Origin: Aquitalea palustris
Lineage (GTDB): Bacteria; Pseudomonadota; Gammaproteobacteria; Burkholderiales; Chromobacteriaceae
Length of the DNA: 64,000 nt
Reading direction: 5' to 3'
Assembly: GCF_003693445.1 (NCBI RefSeq)
Contig: NZ_RFAR01000022.1
Coordinates: 1-64,000 of the forward strand
Translations under genes and position numbers: made by a program
Notes under the pieces: generated by a model
What the model saw: only the letters and a program-made list of their open reading frames with translations
What the model was told of the DNA's origin: nothing
The model's database searches: none
Part shown: in pieces, positions 27,161 through 35,695 of the stretch
Layout of the letters: every line of letters starts with the position of its first letter
Numbering within the stretch: position 1 is the stretch's first letter

Positions 27161-28366
27161 ATGAAAACTACAGACAAGCAAACCGGCCGCACTGGAAACT
27201 GTGCCGGCCACGATGGCGGCGAGCATGCTGACATCATCATTGTGGGCGGCGGGCCGGTGGGCGCGCTGGCCGCGCTGCGCTTTGCCGCTGCGGGCCGCCG
27301 CGTACTGCTGGTGGAGGCCAGGGCCAAGGATGCGCCGCTGACCGACGCCCGCGCACTGGCGCTGTCCTGGCATAGCCGCACGGCACTGGCGGCTGCCGGT
27401 GCCTGGCCGGATGATTTGCCGGCCAGTGTCATCGACACCGTCCATGTATCGCAGCAAGGCGCATTTGGCCGTACCCGGCTGGATTGTGCCGACCTGAAAC
27501 TGCCGCACCTGGGCGTGGTGGTGGATTACCCGGCGCTGACGCTGGCCATCAATGCCCAGCTGGAACAGGCCGGGGTGCAGGTATGGTGGCAAACCCGGGT
27601 CGAAGCGGTAAACAGCCTGGGCTGCTATGCCTCGGTGAAAACCAGCGGCGCGCATGGCGACATCAGCCTGACCGCCCGGCTGGTGGTGCTGGCCGAGGGC
27701 GGCGCGCTGGCTGACAGCCTGCCGGGTATCAAGCGGCTGGTGCATGATTACCAGCAGTGTGCGGTACTGGCCGAGGTCACCACCGAACAACCCCCCGCCG
27801 GTATTGCCTACGAACGCTTCTCCAAACAAGGGCCGTTTGCCCTGCTGCCGCATGGCGACCACTACATGCTGGTGTGGACACGCACGCCGGCGGATGCCAA
27901 AGCCTTGCAGGAGGCTGCAGACGAACAGGTGATGGCCGAGTTGCAGCAGGCCTTTGGCGAACGCCAGGGCAAGGTGCTGGCCATTGGCCCGCGTGCCAGC
28001 TTCCCGCTGGCACTGCGCCAGGTCAACCGCGTCAGCAGCGGCCGGGTGGTGCTGATTGGCAATGCCGCGCAGACCATGCATCCGGTGGCGGCGCAGGGCT
28101 TGAACCTGGGCCTGCGCGATGCCCTGGGCCTGGCTGATGCACTGGACGGCATCAGCGACCCGGGCGACGCCGCAGCGCTGGCAGTGTATGCCGCCAGCCG
28201 CAAGCTGGACAGCCATGCCGTGGTCGGCTTTACCCATGGGCTGATCAAACTGTTTGACGGCGATTCCACCCTGGTCAGCGCCCTGCGCGGAGCCGGCATG
28301 AGCGCGCTGGACAGCGTACCGCCGCTGCGACGCGCCTTTGCCCGCCATCTGGTGTTCGGGCTATAG
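27161..28366 (+). CDS. ubiH: Ubiquinone biosynthesis FAD-monooxygenase, UbiH type
   Basis: This 401-residue enzyme is an FAD-dependent hydroxylase of the UbiH/Coq6 family; UbiH adds the C4 hydroxyl of the ubiquinone ring. The FAD-binding motif is IIIVGGGPVGALAALRFA, preceded by a 22-residue hydrophilic extension. The second flavin motif is VLIGNAAQTMHPVAAQGLNLGLRDA, the family signature. The order pepP-ubiH-ubiI supports the function. An internal start is possible because the first 22 residues are not typical; the ATG used follows pepP by 2 bases. Confidence 0.9.
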   Translation: MKTTDKQTGRTGNCAGHDGGEHADIIIVGGGPVGALAALRFAAAGRRVLLVEARAKDAPLTDARALALSWHSRTALAAAGAWPDDLPASVIDTVHVSQQGAFGRTRLDCADLKLPHLGVVVDYPALTLAINAQLEQAGVQVWWQTRVEAVNSLGCYASVKTSGAHGDISLTARLVVLAEGGALADSLPGIKRLVHDYQQCAVLAEVTTEQPPAGIAYERFSKQGPFALLPHGDHYMLVWTRTPADAKALQEAADEQVMAELQQAFGERQGKVLAIGPRASFPLALRQVNRVSSGRVVLIGNAAQTMHPVAAQGLNLGLRDALGLADALDGISDPGDAAALAVYAASRKLDSHAVVGFTHGLIKLFDGDSTLVSALRGAGMSALDSVPPLRRAFARHLVFGL

Positions 28367-28376
28367 AAAGCACTTC

Positions 28377-29525
28377 ATGACACAGTACGACGTGATCATC
28401 GTGGGCGGTGGGCTGGTCGGTGCCAGCCTGGCGCTGGCGCTGGCCGACAGCGGCAAGAAAATTGCCCTGCTGGAAGGATCTGCCGCCCGCTTCGACGACC
28501 TGGAGCAGGGCTGGGATGCGCGCATCTACGCCGTCAGCCCGCTCAACCGCCGTTTTCTGGAGCAGCTGCAGGCCTGGCCGGACATGACGCGTATCGGCAC
28601 CATCGCCAGCATGGATGTGCGTGGCGATGCCGGTGGCCGCATCCAGTTTGCCGCCAGCGATGCCGGAGCCAGTGCGCTGGCCTGGATTGTGGAAAACCGC
28701 TGGCTGCTGGCCAGCTTGTGGCAGCGGCTGGCCAGCAGTAGCGTCGACTGCTTTACCGGCGTGCGGCCGCTGGCACTCGAGACCACGGCCACAGCAGCCA
28801 GCCTGAGCCTGGACGATGGCCGGGAGCTGCGCAGCCGGCTGGTGGTGGGAGCCGACGGTGCCAATTCCTGGGTGCGCCAGCAGACCGGTCTTGCCGCCAG
28901 CATCAAGCCCTATGGCCAAAGCGGCGTGGTGGCCAATTTTGCCTGTGAAAAACCGCATGGCGATATCGCCCGCCAATGGTTTACCGGCGACAGCATTCTG
29001 GCCTGGCTGCCGATGGCGGGGAATCGTATTTCCATGGTGTGGTCCAGCCCGCGCCCGGATGAGCTGATGGCCCTTTCCGGTGAGCAGCTGTGCGCCCGTG
29101 TGGCGGCTGCCGGTGATCACCAGCTGGGCCATCTGAGCCTGCTGGGTCCGGCGGCCGCTTTTCCCTTGCGGCTGATCCAGCCCGCTGCCGTGGTGAGCCA
29201 GCGGCTGGCGCTGGTGGGGGATGCTGCCCACACTGTGCACCCGTTGGCAGGGCAGGGGGTCAATCTGGGCTTTCAAGACGCCGCTCAACTGGCCTCCATG
29301 CTGGCCAACGCCAACGATGCCGGCGACTGGATGCTACTGCGCCGCTATGAGCGCTCGCGCCGCGAAGCAGTGAAAACCATGCAGTTTACCTGTGACAGCC
29401 TGTACCGGCTGTTTCATACCGAACACCTGCCGGGATTGTCGTGGTTGCGCAATACCGGCCTGACGCTTACCAACCGGCTGACACCGCTGAAGCGGCAGTT
29501 TGCCCGTCATGCCATTGGCTTCTGA
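28377..29525 (+). CDS. ubiI: Ubiquinone biosynthesis FAD-monooxygenase, UbiI/VisC type
   Basis: The 382-residue product is a paralogue of the preceding gene, with VIIVGGGLVGASLALALADSG for FAD and LVGDAAHTVHPLAGQGVNLGFQDA for the second flavin site. UbiI (VisC) hydroxylates C5 of the ubiquinone precursor; UbiF-type C6 hydroxylases look alike. It ends LTPLKRQFARHAIGF, the usual C-terminus of the family. ATG 28377 was chosen because it places the FAD motif near the N-terminus. It probably shares an operon with ubiH. Confidence 0.87.
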   Translation: MTQYDVIIVGGGLVGASLALALADSGKKIALLEGSAARFDDLEQGWDARIYAVSPLNRRFLEQLQAWPDMTRIGTIASMDVRGDAGGRIQFAASDAGASALAWIVENRWLLASLWQRLASSSVDCFTGVRPLALETTATAASLSLDDGRELRSRLVVGADGANSWVRQQTGLAASIKPYGQSGVVANFACEKPHGDIARQWFTGDSILAWLPMAGNRISMVWSSPRPDELMALSGEQLCARVAAAGDHQLGHLSLLGPAAAFPLRLIQPAAVVSQRLALVGDAAHTVHPLAGQGVNLGFQDAAQLASMLANANDAGDWMLLRRYERSRREAVKTMQFTCDSLYRLFHTEHLPGLSWLRNTGLTLTNRLTPLKRQFARHAIGF

Positions 29526-29540
29526 ACCCGAGGAATCTGA

Positions 29541-30278
29541 ATGAACACCACCGTAAAAGCCCTGGCGCTGGCCGCCTCCATGCTGCTGAGCCTGAGCGCC
29601 TGCAATGCCAATGCCACCCCCTCCAGCAACGAGCAGGTGAAAAAGGCTTTCACCACCCGCTTCCCCACGCGTGAAGTGCTGAGCGTGAGCGAAACGCCGG
29701 TCAAGGGTGTATACGAGGTAGTCGTGAAGGGCAAACAAATCGTTTACACCGATGCCGAGGCGAAATACCTGTTTGTCGGTGACCTGATCGATACCGTCGC
29801 CAAGACCAGCCTGACCGAAAAGAAAATGACCGAGCTTAACCGCGTCAGCTTCAGCAAGCTGCCTTTGCAGTACGCCATCAAGGAAGTACGTGGCAATGGC
29901 GCGCGCAAGCTGGCAGTGTTCACCGACCCGGACTGCCCGTACTGCAAGCAGCTGGAACGCGAAAGCCTGCCTGACATCACCAATGTCACCATTTACACCT
30001 TCCTCTACCCGCTGGCACAGCTGCACCCGGATGCCCCGCGCAAGGCACGCCAGATCTGGTGCTCCAAGGATCGTCTGGCTACCTGGACAGCGTTCATGCG
30101 TGATGGCCAGGAACTCACCGGCACCGACAAGTGCGATACCAGCGCGCTGGACAAGATCGAAGCCATGGGTGACGAGCTGGGCATTACCGGCACGCCGGGC
30201 CTGATCTTTGGCAATGGCCGGCTGGTGCCGGGTGCCATTGCCAAGGACGACATCGAAAAACTGCTGGATGCCAAGTAA
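29541..30278 (+). CDS. dsbC: Periplasmic disulfide isomerase DsbC
   Basis: DsbC rearranges wrong disulfides in the periplasm. The 245-residue product has a dimerisation domain, a linker helix and a thioredoxin domain with CPYC at residues 132-135. The second structural cysteine pair is also present (WCSK and KCDTS), as is the cis-proline loop TGTPGLIF. The signal sequence contains LSAC (Cys21), a fit to a lipobox, so the protein may be a lipoprotein; cleavage after ANA (residue 25) is the alternative. It starts 15 bases after ubiI. Confidence 0.94.
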   Translation: MNTTVKALALAASMLLSLSACNANATPSSNEQVKKAFTTRFPTREVLSVSETPVKGVYEVVVKGKQIVYTDAEAKYLFVGDLIDTVAKTSLTEKKMTELNRVSFSKLPLQYAIKEVRGNGARKLAVFTDPDCPYCKQLERESLPDITNVTIYTFLYPLAQLHPDAPRKARQIWCSKDRLATWTAFMRDGQELTGTDKCDTSALDKIEAMGDELGITGTPGLIFGNGRLVPGAIAKDDIEKLLDAK

Positions 30279-30293
30279 ACCAGCTGGCGGAGT

Positions 30294-31106
30294 GTGGCCG
30301 GTTTCATGAAGCTGCCCGCCGGCCTGCACTGGATGCCGGCCCAGTGGCGCTGGGCCGCACTGTCGGATAGCGACCGCCTGCTGCTGATGCTCAGCCTGTC
30401 GCTATTGCTGCACCTGCCGCTGTTTCTGCGGCTGACGCAGGAAGGCAGCTTGCACGGCCAGCCGTCAGCCATGTCGGTGCGGCTGGGCCAGGCCGCCCGG
30501 CAGGCCAGGCCCGCGCCAAAAGCCAGCCAGCCGGCCACACCTGCCACGCCAGCTACATGGGCCAGCCAGCCCCGGTCTTTCCCACCCCATCAGGCCAGAC
30601 TCTTGCTTGCCCCTGCCAGCAAGACGCGGCTGGCGCAGGCGGCCAGTGCTGCCGTGGCCAGTGTGCCGCCACCACAGGTATTGCCCGAGCCGATCGCTCC
30701 GCCCGTTCTGCCGCCTTTGCCAGATGCCAGCCAGCCACTGCTCGCCAGCCCGGCCAGCGCGTCCATGACGGATGCCGCCGAAGCGCAACAGCTGGGGCTG
30801 GATTTTTACTATGCGGCACCGCAGCTGGATGTGCTGGCGCTGGAGCAGCTGCCTATCCAGCTGGTCGAGCCCTATGGCCTGGGCATGGACGATGTCGAGG
30901 TCAATCTGCGGGTGTATATCAACGAGCAAGGCGGGGTGGACGCGGTACAGCTGGTGTCGGCGCGGCCGGCCGGGGTCGAGGGGCCGCTGCTGGAAGTATT
31001 CCGCCAGGCGAAGTTTTATCCGGCGATCCGCGATGGTCATCCGGTCAAGAGTTTCAAGCTGATCCGTATCGGCCCGCCCAGCGATGGCGCGCAGCCGGGC
31101 AACTAA
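30294..31106 (+). CDS. TonB-like protein with a single membrane anchor
   Basis: The 270-residue product has one N-terminal membrane segment (LLLMLSLSLLLHLPLFL), a long Ala/Pro/Ser-rich spacer (about residues 65-155) and a C-terminal domain ending LLEVFRQAKFYPAIRDGHPVKSFKLIRI, close to the TonB C-terminal fold. TonB proteins carry energy to outer-membrane receptors through ExbB-ExbD, but no exbB or exbD gene is near. The alternative is a TonB-domain protein in another envelope task. GTG 30294 follows GGCGGA closely; ATG 30306 is an alternative start. Confidence 0.72.
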   Translation: MAGFMKLPAGLHWMPAQWRWAALSDSDRLLLMLSLSLLLHLPLFLRLTQEGSLHGQPSAMSVRLGQAARQARPAPKASQPATPATPATWASQPRSFPPHQARLLLAPASKTRLAQAASAAVASVPPPQVLPEPIAPPVLPPLPDASQPLLASPASASMTDAAEAQQLGLDFYYAAPQLDVLALEQLPIQLVEPYGLGMDDVEVNLRVYINEQGGVDAVQLVSARPAGVEGPLLEVFRQAKFYPAIRDGHPVKSFKLIRIGPPSDGAQPGN

Positions 31107-31268
31107 GCCGCCCGCGCCGGTCAAGCAGCAGCGCCTGTTTCGTGCTAAATTCAGCCATCCCGGCACAGCCGGGAGCCGGGTCGGCAGCGTCAGGCAGCCG
31201 CTCGTGCCAGTACAGCGGAACATACCGCTCCTGTTACCCAATTACGAAGTAATCACGAAGGAAGAAGC

Positions 31269-31529
31269 ATGTCTGATCTGAATGCACTGTTCACCCAGGC
31301 CCAGGCCGATGTGACCTCGCTGTCCGAGCGTCCGGACAACCAGACCCTGTTGCAGCTGTATGCGCTGTACAAGCAAGCCAGCGAAGGCGATGTCAGTGGC
31401 GAGCGCCCGGGCATGATGGACTTCATCAACCGTGCCAAGCACGATGCCTGGGACAAGCTCAAGGGCATGTCCAGCGATGAAGCCAAGCAAGGCTATATCG
31501 ACGTGGTACAAAAGCTGCTGACTGAATAA
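31269..31529 (+). CDS. Acyl-CoA-binding protein
   Basis: The 86-residue product is a complete ACBP four-helix bundle. Visible motifs are LYALYKQASEGDV and HDAWDKLKGMSSDEAKQGYIDVV, with the conserved Tyr, Lys and Trp residues that hold the CoA head. ACBP binds medium and long acyl-CoA esters in the cytoplasm; it is common in eukaryotes and found in a limited set of bacteria. It follows a good ribosome-binding site (AAGGAAG) and is followed by a strong terminator, so it is a single-gene unit. Confidence 0.94.
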   Translation: MSDLNALFTQAQADVTSLSERPDNQTLLQLYALYKQASEGDVSGERPGMMDFINRAKHDAWDKLKGMSSDEAKQGYIDVVQKLLTE

Positions 31530-31572
31530 CAGCCGCTGCTGCCCGCACCGCCAGCAGGCTGGCGTGTGATGA

Positions 31573-31612
31573 AAAAAACCGCTGAACCCTTACCGGGCAG
31601 CGGTTTTTTTTA
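31573..31612 (+). terminator. Intrinsic terminator after the acyl-CoA-binding protein gene
   Basis: AAACCGCTG and CAGCGGTTT pair around a 13-base loop and are followed by a run of T. The stem is flanked by A's on the other side, so it may also stop transcription of the minus-strand phosphonate operon that ends at 31624. Confidence 0.9.
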
Positions 31613-31623
31613 ATGTGCTGCGG

Positions 31624-32193
31624 TCAATGCCGCTTGCTGGTCTGCTGCGCAGCCAGGTGCTCGGCCATCACCGGCCACAGCCATTCCACCTGTTGCAGCT
31701 GCCAGCCGCCATCCTTGGCCGCTTCATCCAGCCGGCGCAGCAGCAGGATGTCCTGCAGATCGGGCTGGTGGGCAAATGCCGCCACCTCGGTGGCGCTCAT
31801 CGGGCCACCCTGGTAAGCCAGGGTGGCGGTGCTGGCGCTGGACAGCTGTTGCAGATAGGCCGGGTCGATGGCGCACAGATAGCGTTTGGCCGCCACATGC
31901 ATGCCCACCAGCCGGGCCACCCGCGCCGAGAAGCCCAGTGCCAGCAGGTAGTCTGCCCCCAGCCGGTCGTGCGCCTGCACGCCGTACTCGCCCATGGCGG
32001 CGGCACCGTCGTGTTCCAGCAGATGGCCGACATCGTGCAGCAGGGCGGCCAGCTGTATTTCTTCGTCACAGCCCCAGTCGCGCGCCAGCGTGGCGGCCTG
32101 GATGGCATGGTCGGCCTGGGTAATGGCCTCGCCATAGTGCTGCTGACCGTGTTCCAGCAGCAGGCGGCGCAAGGTGGCAATGGTATCCGCCAT
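31624..32193 (-). CDS. HD-domain protein of phosphonate operons (PhnZ-like family)
   Basis: The 189-residue product has the HD metal-binding pattern: His29 in the YGEAITQADH segment and the LLHDVGH motif. It matches the family of HD proteins found in phosphonate operons, whose best-known member, PhnZ, is a di-iron oxygenase that cleaves the C-P bond of hydroxylated 2-aminoethylphosphonate. No phnY hydroxylase partner is near; instead the gene is last in the C-P lyase operon. Its ATG overlaps the phnM stop by one base (TGATG), so translation is coupled. The reaction here is not known: it may be an oxygenase or a phosphohydrolase. Confidence 0.85.
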   Translation of the reverse strand: MADTIATLRRLLLEHGQQHYGEAITQADHAIQAATLARDWGCDEEIQLAALLHDVGHLLEHDGAAAMGEYGVQAHDRLGADYLLALGFSARVARLVGMHVAAKRYLCAIDPAYLQQLSSASTATLAYQGGPMSATEVAAFAHQPDLQDILLLRRLDEAAKDGGWQLQQVEWLWPVMAEHLAAQQTSKRH

Positions 32194-33341
32194 CAGAATA
32201 CCCTCCGCCCGGCGTTCCACACCTGCTGTACCAGCGGCACTGCCGGGTGCGGGCGCACTTGCAGCAGGTCGGCACGCAGGCCGACGGCGATCCGGCCCCG
32301 ATCACCCAGCCCCACTGCCTGTGCCGGATTGTGGCTGACGGTGGCAATCGCCTGCGGCAGGCTCCAGCCAGCCTGTGCCACCAGCAAATACGCCGCGTGC
32401 AGCAGGCTGGCGGGTACGTAGTCGGAGGACAGGATGTCCAGCAGGCCGTGTTGCGCCAGCTCCAGCGCGGCGACATTGCCGGAATGCGAGCCGCCACGCA
32501 CCACATTGGGTGCGCCCATCACCGTGTGCAAGCCGTGCTCGCGGGCGGCCTGGGCAGCGGCGCGCGTGGTGGGGAATTCGGAAATCGTCACGCCATCCAG
32601 CACCGCCTCGCTGATGTGGGACAGGTCGGTATCGTCGTGGCTGGCCAGCGGAATGCCATGCTGGCGCGCCAGTTCCACCACCGCCTGCTTGTGCTGGCCG
32701 GCATACTGTTGCTGCAGGCGCTGGCGCTCGCTGACGGCCTGCAGGAAGGTCTGCTCGTTCCAGCCGACCTTTTTCTTGCCGTAGTACTTCTTGTATTGCT
32801 CGATATCGCGATACTGGCGCTGGCCCGGGGTGTGGTCCATCACCGATACCAGGCGCACGGCAGGGTGGCTGATCAGCGGCTGCAATTCTTGCAGCAGGCC
32901 GGGATAGGCCAGCTCGCAGCGCAGGTGGAACAGGTGATTGGCGCGGAACACGCCTTGTTCCATGCCCAGGTTGATGGCGGCAAAGGCGGTGTGCAGGGTA
33001 TCGAGCCGCACACTTTCGCCTTCGAGATCGCCCACCGCCAGCGCATCCAATACCGTGGTGATGCCGGCAGCCGCGCACTGGGCATCGTGGGTGACCACCG
33101 CCGGTAGCATGGGCCAGAGCACGCCGTTGCGCGGCATCAGGTGCTTTTCCAGATTATCGGTGTGGATTTCCACCAGGCCGGGCAGCAGGTCATCGCCGTG
33201 CAGGTCTTCGCAAGCCGGCGTATCCGGTGGCAGCGGCTGTTCATGCACGGCGCTGATCAGGCCGTTGTCGATTTCCAGCGCGCCGCGTTCGATGATGCGG
33301 TCGGCCAGGATCAGGCGGGCATTGTTGAGGATGGTTTTCAT
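32193..33341 (-). CDS. phnM: PhnM, ribosylphosphonate triphosphate diphosphatase
   Basis: PhnM removes pyrophosphate from alpha-D-ribose 1-phosphonate 5-triphosphate to give the C-P lyase substrate. The 382-residue product is an amidohydrolase with the metal motif LVEIHTDNLEKH, the HDDTD segment and the C-terminal return to the small beta domain. ATG 33341 was chosen because it gives the usual start MKTILNNARLILAD. It lies 23 bases after phnL and is coupled to the HD gene. Confidence 0.96.
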   Translation of the reverse strand: MKTILNNARLILADRIIERGALEIDNGLISAVHEQPLPPDTPACEDLHGDDLLPGLVEIHTDNLEKHLMPRNGVLWPMLPAVVTHDAQCAAAGITTVLDALAVGDLEGESVRLDTLHTAFAAINLGMEQGVFRANHLFHLRCELAYPGLLQELQPLISHPAVRLVSVMDHTPGQRQYRDIEQYKKYYGKKKVGWNEQTFLQAVSERQRLQQQYAGQHKQAVVELARQHGIPLASHDDTDLSHISEAVLDGVTISEFPTTRAAAQAAREHGLHTVMGAPNVVRGGSHSGNVAALELAQHGLLDILSSDYVPASLLHAAYLLVAQAGWSLPQAIATVSHNPAQAVGLGDRGRIAVGLRADLLQVRPHPAVPLVQQVWNAGRRVF

Positions 33342-33364
33342 CGGGCTTCTTTCGCAATCGGGGC

Positions 33365-34066
33365 TCAGGCACACAGGGCAGGAGCCAGCGGTACATCAAA
33401 AATGCGGCTGGCGACGGCGGCGCGGGTGTCTTCATCGTGGAAAATGCCCACCAGCGCCGCACCGCGCTGGCGGGCTTCCCGCATCAGCTCGACCACCACG
33501 GCGCGATTGGCCGCATCCAGCGAGGCGGTTGGTTCATCCAGCAGCAGGATGGGGCGGGGGGCGATCATGCCGCGGGCGATATTCACCCGCTGCTGCTCGC
33601 CGCCGGAAAAGGTGGCTGGCGGTAGCTGCCACAGCCGCTCGCCGATATTCAGCCGCGCCAGCCATGCGCCGGCCTGCTGTTGGGCTTCCTGTGCCGAGTA
33701 GCCCCATTCCAGCAGCGGTTCGGCCACGATATCCAGGGCCGACACCCGTGGAATCACCCGCAGGAACTGGCTGACATAGCCCAGGGTGTGGCGGCGCACG
33801 GCGGCGATTTCATGGGGCCGGGCGCTAGTCATGTCTACCCAGCTGCCCTGGTGCCTGATGCGGATGCTGCCACCCCCTACCAGGTAGTTGGCATAGAGTG
33901 CCTTGAGCAGGGTGCTTTTGCCGGCACCGGAGGGGCCGGTCAGCGCCACGCATTCGCCTGCGGCCACTTGCAGTGAAACATCGGCGAGCACCGGCAGCGC
34001 CAGTCCATGCTGCTGGTGCAGGACAAAGGTTTTGCTCAGCTGTTGAGCATCGATCAGTAGCTTCAT
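33365..34066 (-). CDS. phnL: PhnL, ABC-type ATPase of the C-P lyase complex
   Basis: PhnL is required for C-P lyase function and belongs to the ABC ATPases, but has no membrane partner. The 233-residue product has Walker A GPSGAGKS at 44-51, the signature [15 protein letters not shown] and Walker [12 protein letters not shown]. It binds the C-P lyase core through PhnK in E. coli. Order and spacing are as in the classic operon, with 4 bases after phnK. Confidence 0.95.
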   Translation of the reverse strand: MKLLIDAQQLSKTFVLHQQHGLALPVLADVSLQVAAGECVALTGPSGAGKSTLLKALYANYLVGGGSIRIRHQGSWVDMTSARPHEIAAVRRHTLGYVSQFLRVIPRVSALDIVAEPLLEWGYSAQEAQQQAGAWLARLNIGERLWQLPPATFSGGEQQRVNIARGMIAPRPILLLDEPTASLDAANRAVVVELMREARQRGAALVGIFHDEDTRAAVASRIFDVPLAPALCA

Positions 34067-34070
34067 GATT

Positions 34071-34844
34071 TCAGGCCTGCAAAATGGAGGACACCAGCAA
34101 CTGGCTGTAGGGATGTTGCGGATCATCCAGGATCTGGTCGGTCAGCCCGGCTTCCACCACCCGGCCCTGTTGCATCACCAGCGTGCGCTGCGCCAGCAGC
34201 CGTGCCACGCCCAGATCGTGCGTCACCATGATGACGGCGATGCCGGTATCGTGAACCAGCCGCCGCAGCAGGTCGAGAAAGCGTGCCTGGACCGAGACAT
34301 CCAGTCCGCCGGTGGGTTCGTCCATGAACACCAGTCGCGGCTGGGTGACCAGGTTGCGGGCGATCTGCAGCCTTTGTTGCATACCGCCGGAAAAGGCGGT
34401 GGGGCGGTCGTCCAGCCGCTCGCGGCTGATTTCCACTTTTTCCAGCCACTGGGCGGCGGTTTCGCGCAGCTGGCCGTAGTGGCGCTGGCCCAGCGCCATC
34501 AGCCGTTCGCTGACATTGGCGCCTGCCGATACATTCATGCGCAGGCCGTCGCGGGCATGCTGGGTGACAAAGCCCCACTCGCTGCGTGCCAGCCGGCGGC
34601 GCTCGGCTTCGGCCAGGGTGGTCAGTTCGTGGCTGCTGCCGGCGCGGTCGCGAAAACGCACGCTGCCGGCATCGGCGCTCAGGCGGCCGGCCAGGGTGGT
34701 GAGCAGGGTGGATTTGCCCGAGCCGGATTCACCGACAATGCACAGCACCTCGCCCTCGTACAGTTCGAAATCAATATCAAAGCAGCCTTGCCCGTTGCCA
34801 TAGTCCTTGGTCAGGCCGCTCACGCTCAGTACTGGCTGGCTCAT
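34071..34844 (-). CDS. phnK: PhnK, ABC-type ATPase of the C-P lyase complex
   Basis: PhnK binds the PhnGHIJ core and is needed for C-P bond cleavage. The 257-residue product has Walker A GESGSGKS at 38-45, the signature [15 protein letters not shown] and Walker [13 protein letters not shown], typical of the DppD/OppD-like branch. The ATG overlaps the phnJ stop by 4 bases. Confidence 0.95.
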   Translation of the reverse strand: MSQPVLSVSGLTKDYGNGQGCFDIDFELYEGEVLCIVGESGSGKSTLLTTLAGRLSADAGSVRFRDRAGSSHELTTLAEAERRRLARSEWGFVTQHARDGLRMNVSAGANVSERLMALGQRHYGQLRETAAQWLEKVEISRERLDDRPTAFSGGMQQRLQIARNLVTQPRLVFMDEPTGGLDVSVQARFLDLLRRLVHDTGIAVIMVTHDLGVARLLAQRTLVMQQGRVVEAGLTDQILDDPQHPYSQLLVSSILQA

Positions 34845-35695
34845 GCCTTGCCCTCCTGCTGTTGCTGGCAGTAATCGGTATCGGAGCAAACAAACATCCT
34901 GGCTCCGGCATCGTCGGTGATGATTTCATCCAGATAGCTGTCATGGCTGCCGCACAGGGCGCAGGCTTGCTCCCAGCGCTGCACGCTGAAGGGATGGTCT
35001 TCGAACGCCAGGCTTTCCACCCGGGTATGCGGCGGAATGGCATACAGCCGTTTTTCGCGGCCGGCACCAAACAGCATCAGCGCCGGGCTCATGTGCAGCT
35101 TGGGGTTGTCGAATTTGGGAATGGGCGAGGGCGAGCTCAGATAGCGATCGTTCACCATTACCGGGTAGTCGTAGCTGGTGGCGATATGGCCGAAGCGGGC
35201 GATGTCTTCGTACAGCTTGACGTGCATCAGCCCGTATTCCTGGTGGGCATGCAGCTTGCGCGTTTCCACCTCGCTGGCCTCCAGCGTGCGCAGTGCTTCC
35301 GGCTCCGGTACCTGGAACACCATGATCTGCCCTGGCTGCAGCGGGGTTTCCGGTATGCGGTGCCGGCTCTGGATCAGGCTGGCTGCCGCCGTGCTGCTGG
35401 TGGTGGACACGCCGGTGACACGGGCGAAGAAACGGCGGATGTTGACGGCATTGGTGGTGTCATCCGCGCCCTGGTCGATCACCTTGAGCACGTCATCCTG
35501 ACCGATGATGCTGGCGGTCAGCTGGATGCCGCCGGTGCCCCAGCCATAGGGCAGCGGCATTTCCCGGCTGCCGAACGGCACCTGGTAGCCGGGAATGGCC
35601 ACCGCCTTGAGCAAGGCCCGCCGCAGCATGCGCTTGGTGTTTTCATCGAGGAAAGCGAAATTGTATTGCCATTGGCTATGACAGGCTTCAGTCAT
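34841..35695 (-). CDS. phnJ: PhnJ, radical-SAM C-P lyase
   Basis: PhnJ cleaves the carbon-phosphorus bond of ribose 1-phosphonate 5-phosphate, releasing the hydrocarbon and 5-phosphoribosyl 1,2-cyclic phosphate. The 284-residue product keeps the Cys pattern of the iron-sulfur cluster and active site: Cys245, Cys248, Cys270 and Cys276 (spacing CX2CX21CX5C), as in the E. coli enzyme. The N-terminal domain includes the glycine-rich region PFGSREMPLPYGWGTGGIQ. It is the diagnostic gene of the pathway and looks intact. Confidence 0.97.
   Translation of the reverse strand: MTEACHSQWQYNFAFLDENTKRMLRRALLKAVAIPGYQVPFGSREMPLPYGWGTGGIQLTASIIGQDDVLKVIDQGADDTTNAVNIRRFFARVTGVSTTSSTAAASLIQSRHRIPETPLQPGQIMVFQVPEPEALRTLEASEVETRKLHAHQEYGLMHVKLYEDIARFGHIATSYDYPVMVNDRYLSSPSPIPKFDNPKLHMSPALMLFGAGREKRLYAIPPHTRVESLAFEDHPFSVQRWEQACALCGSHDSYLDEIITDDAGARMFVCSDTDYCQQQQEGKA

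Noticed and set aside
25857-28348. Two long antisense frames opposite pepP and ubiH
   Set aside because: Both overlap conserved genes fully and lack domain signatures or ribosome-binding sites.
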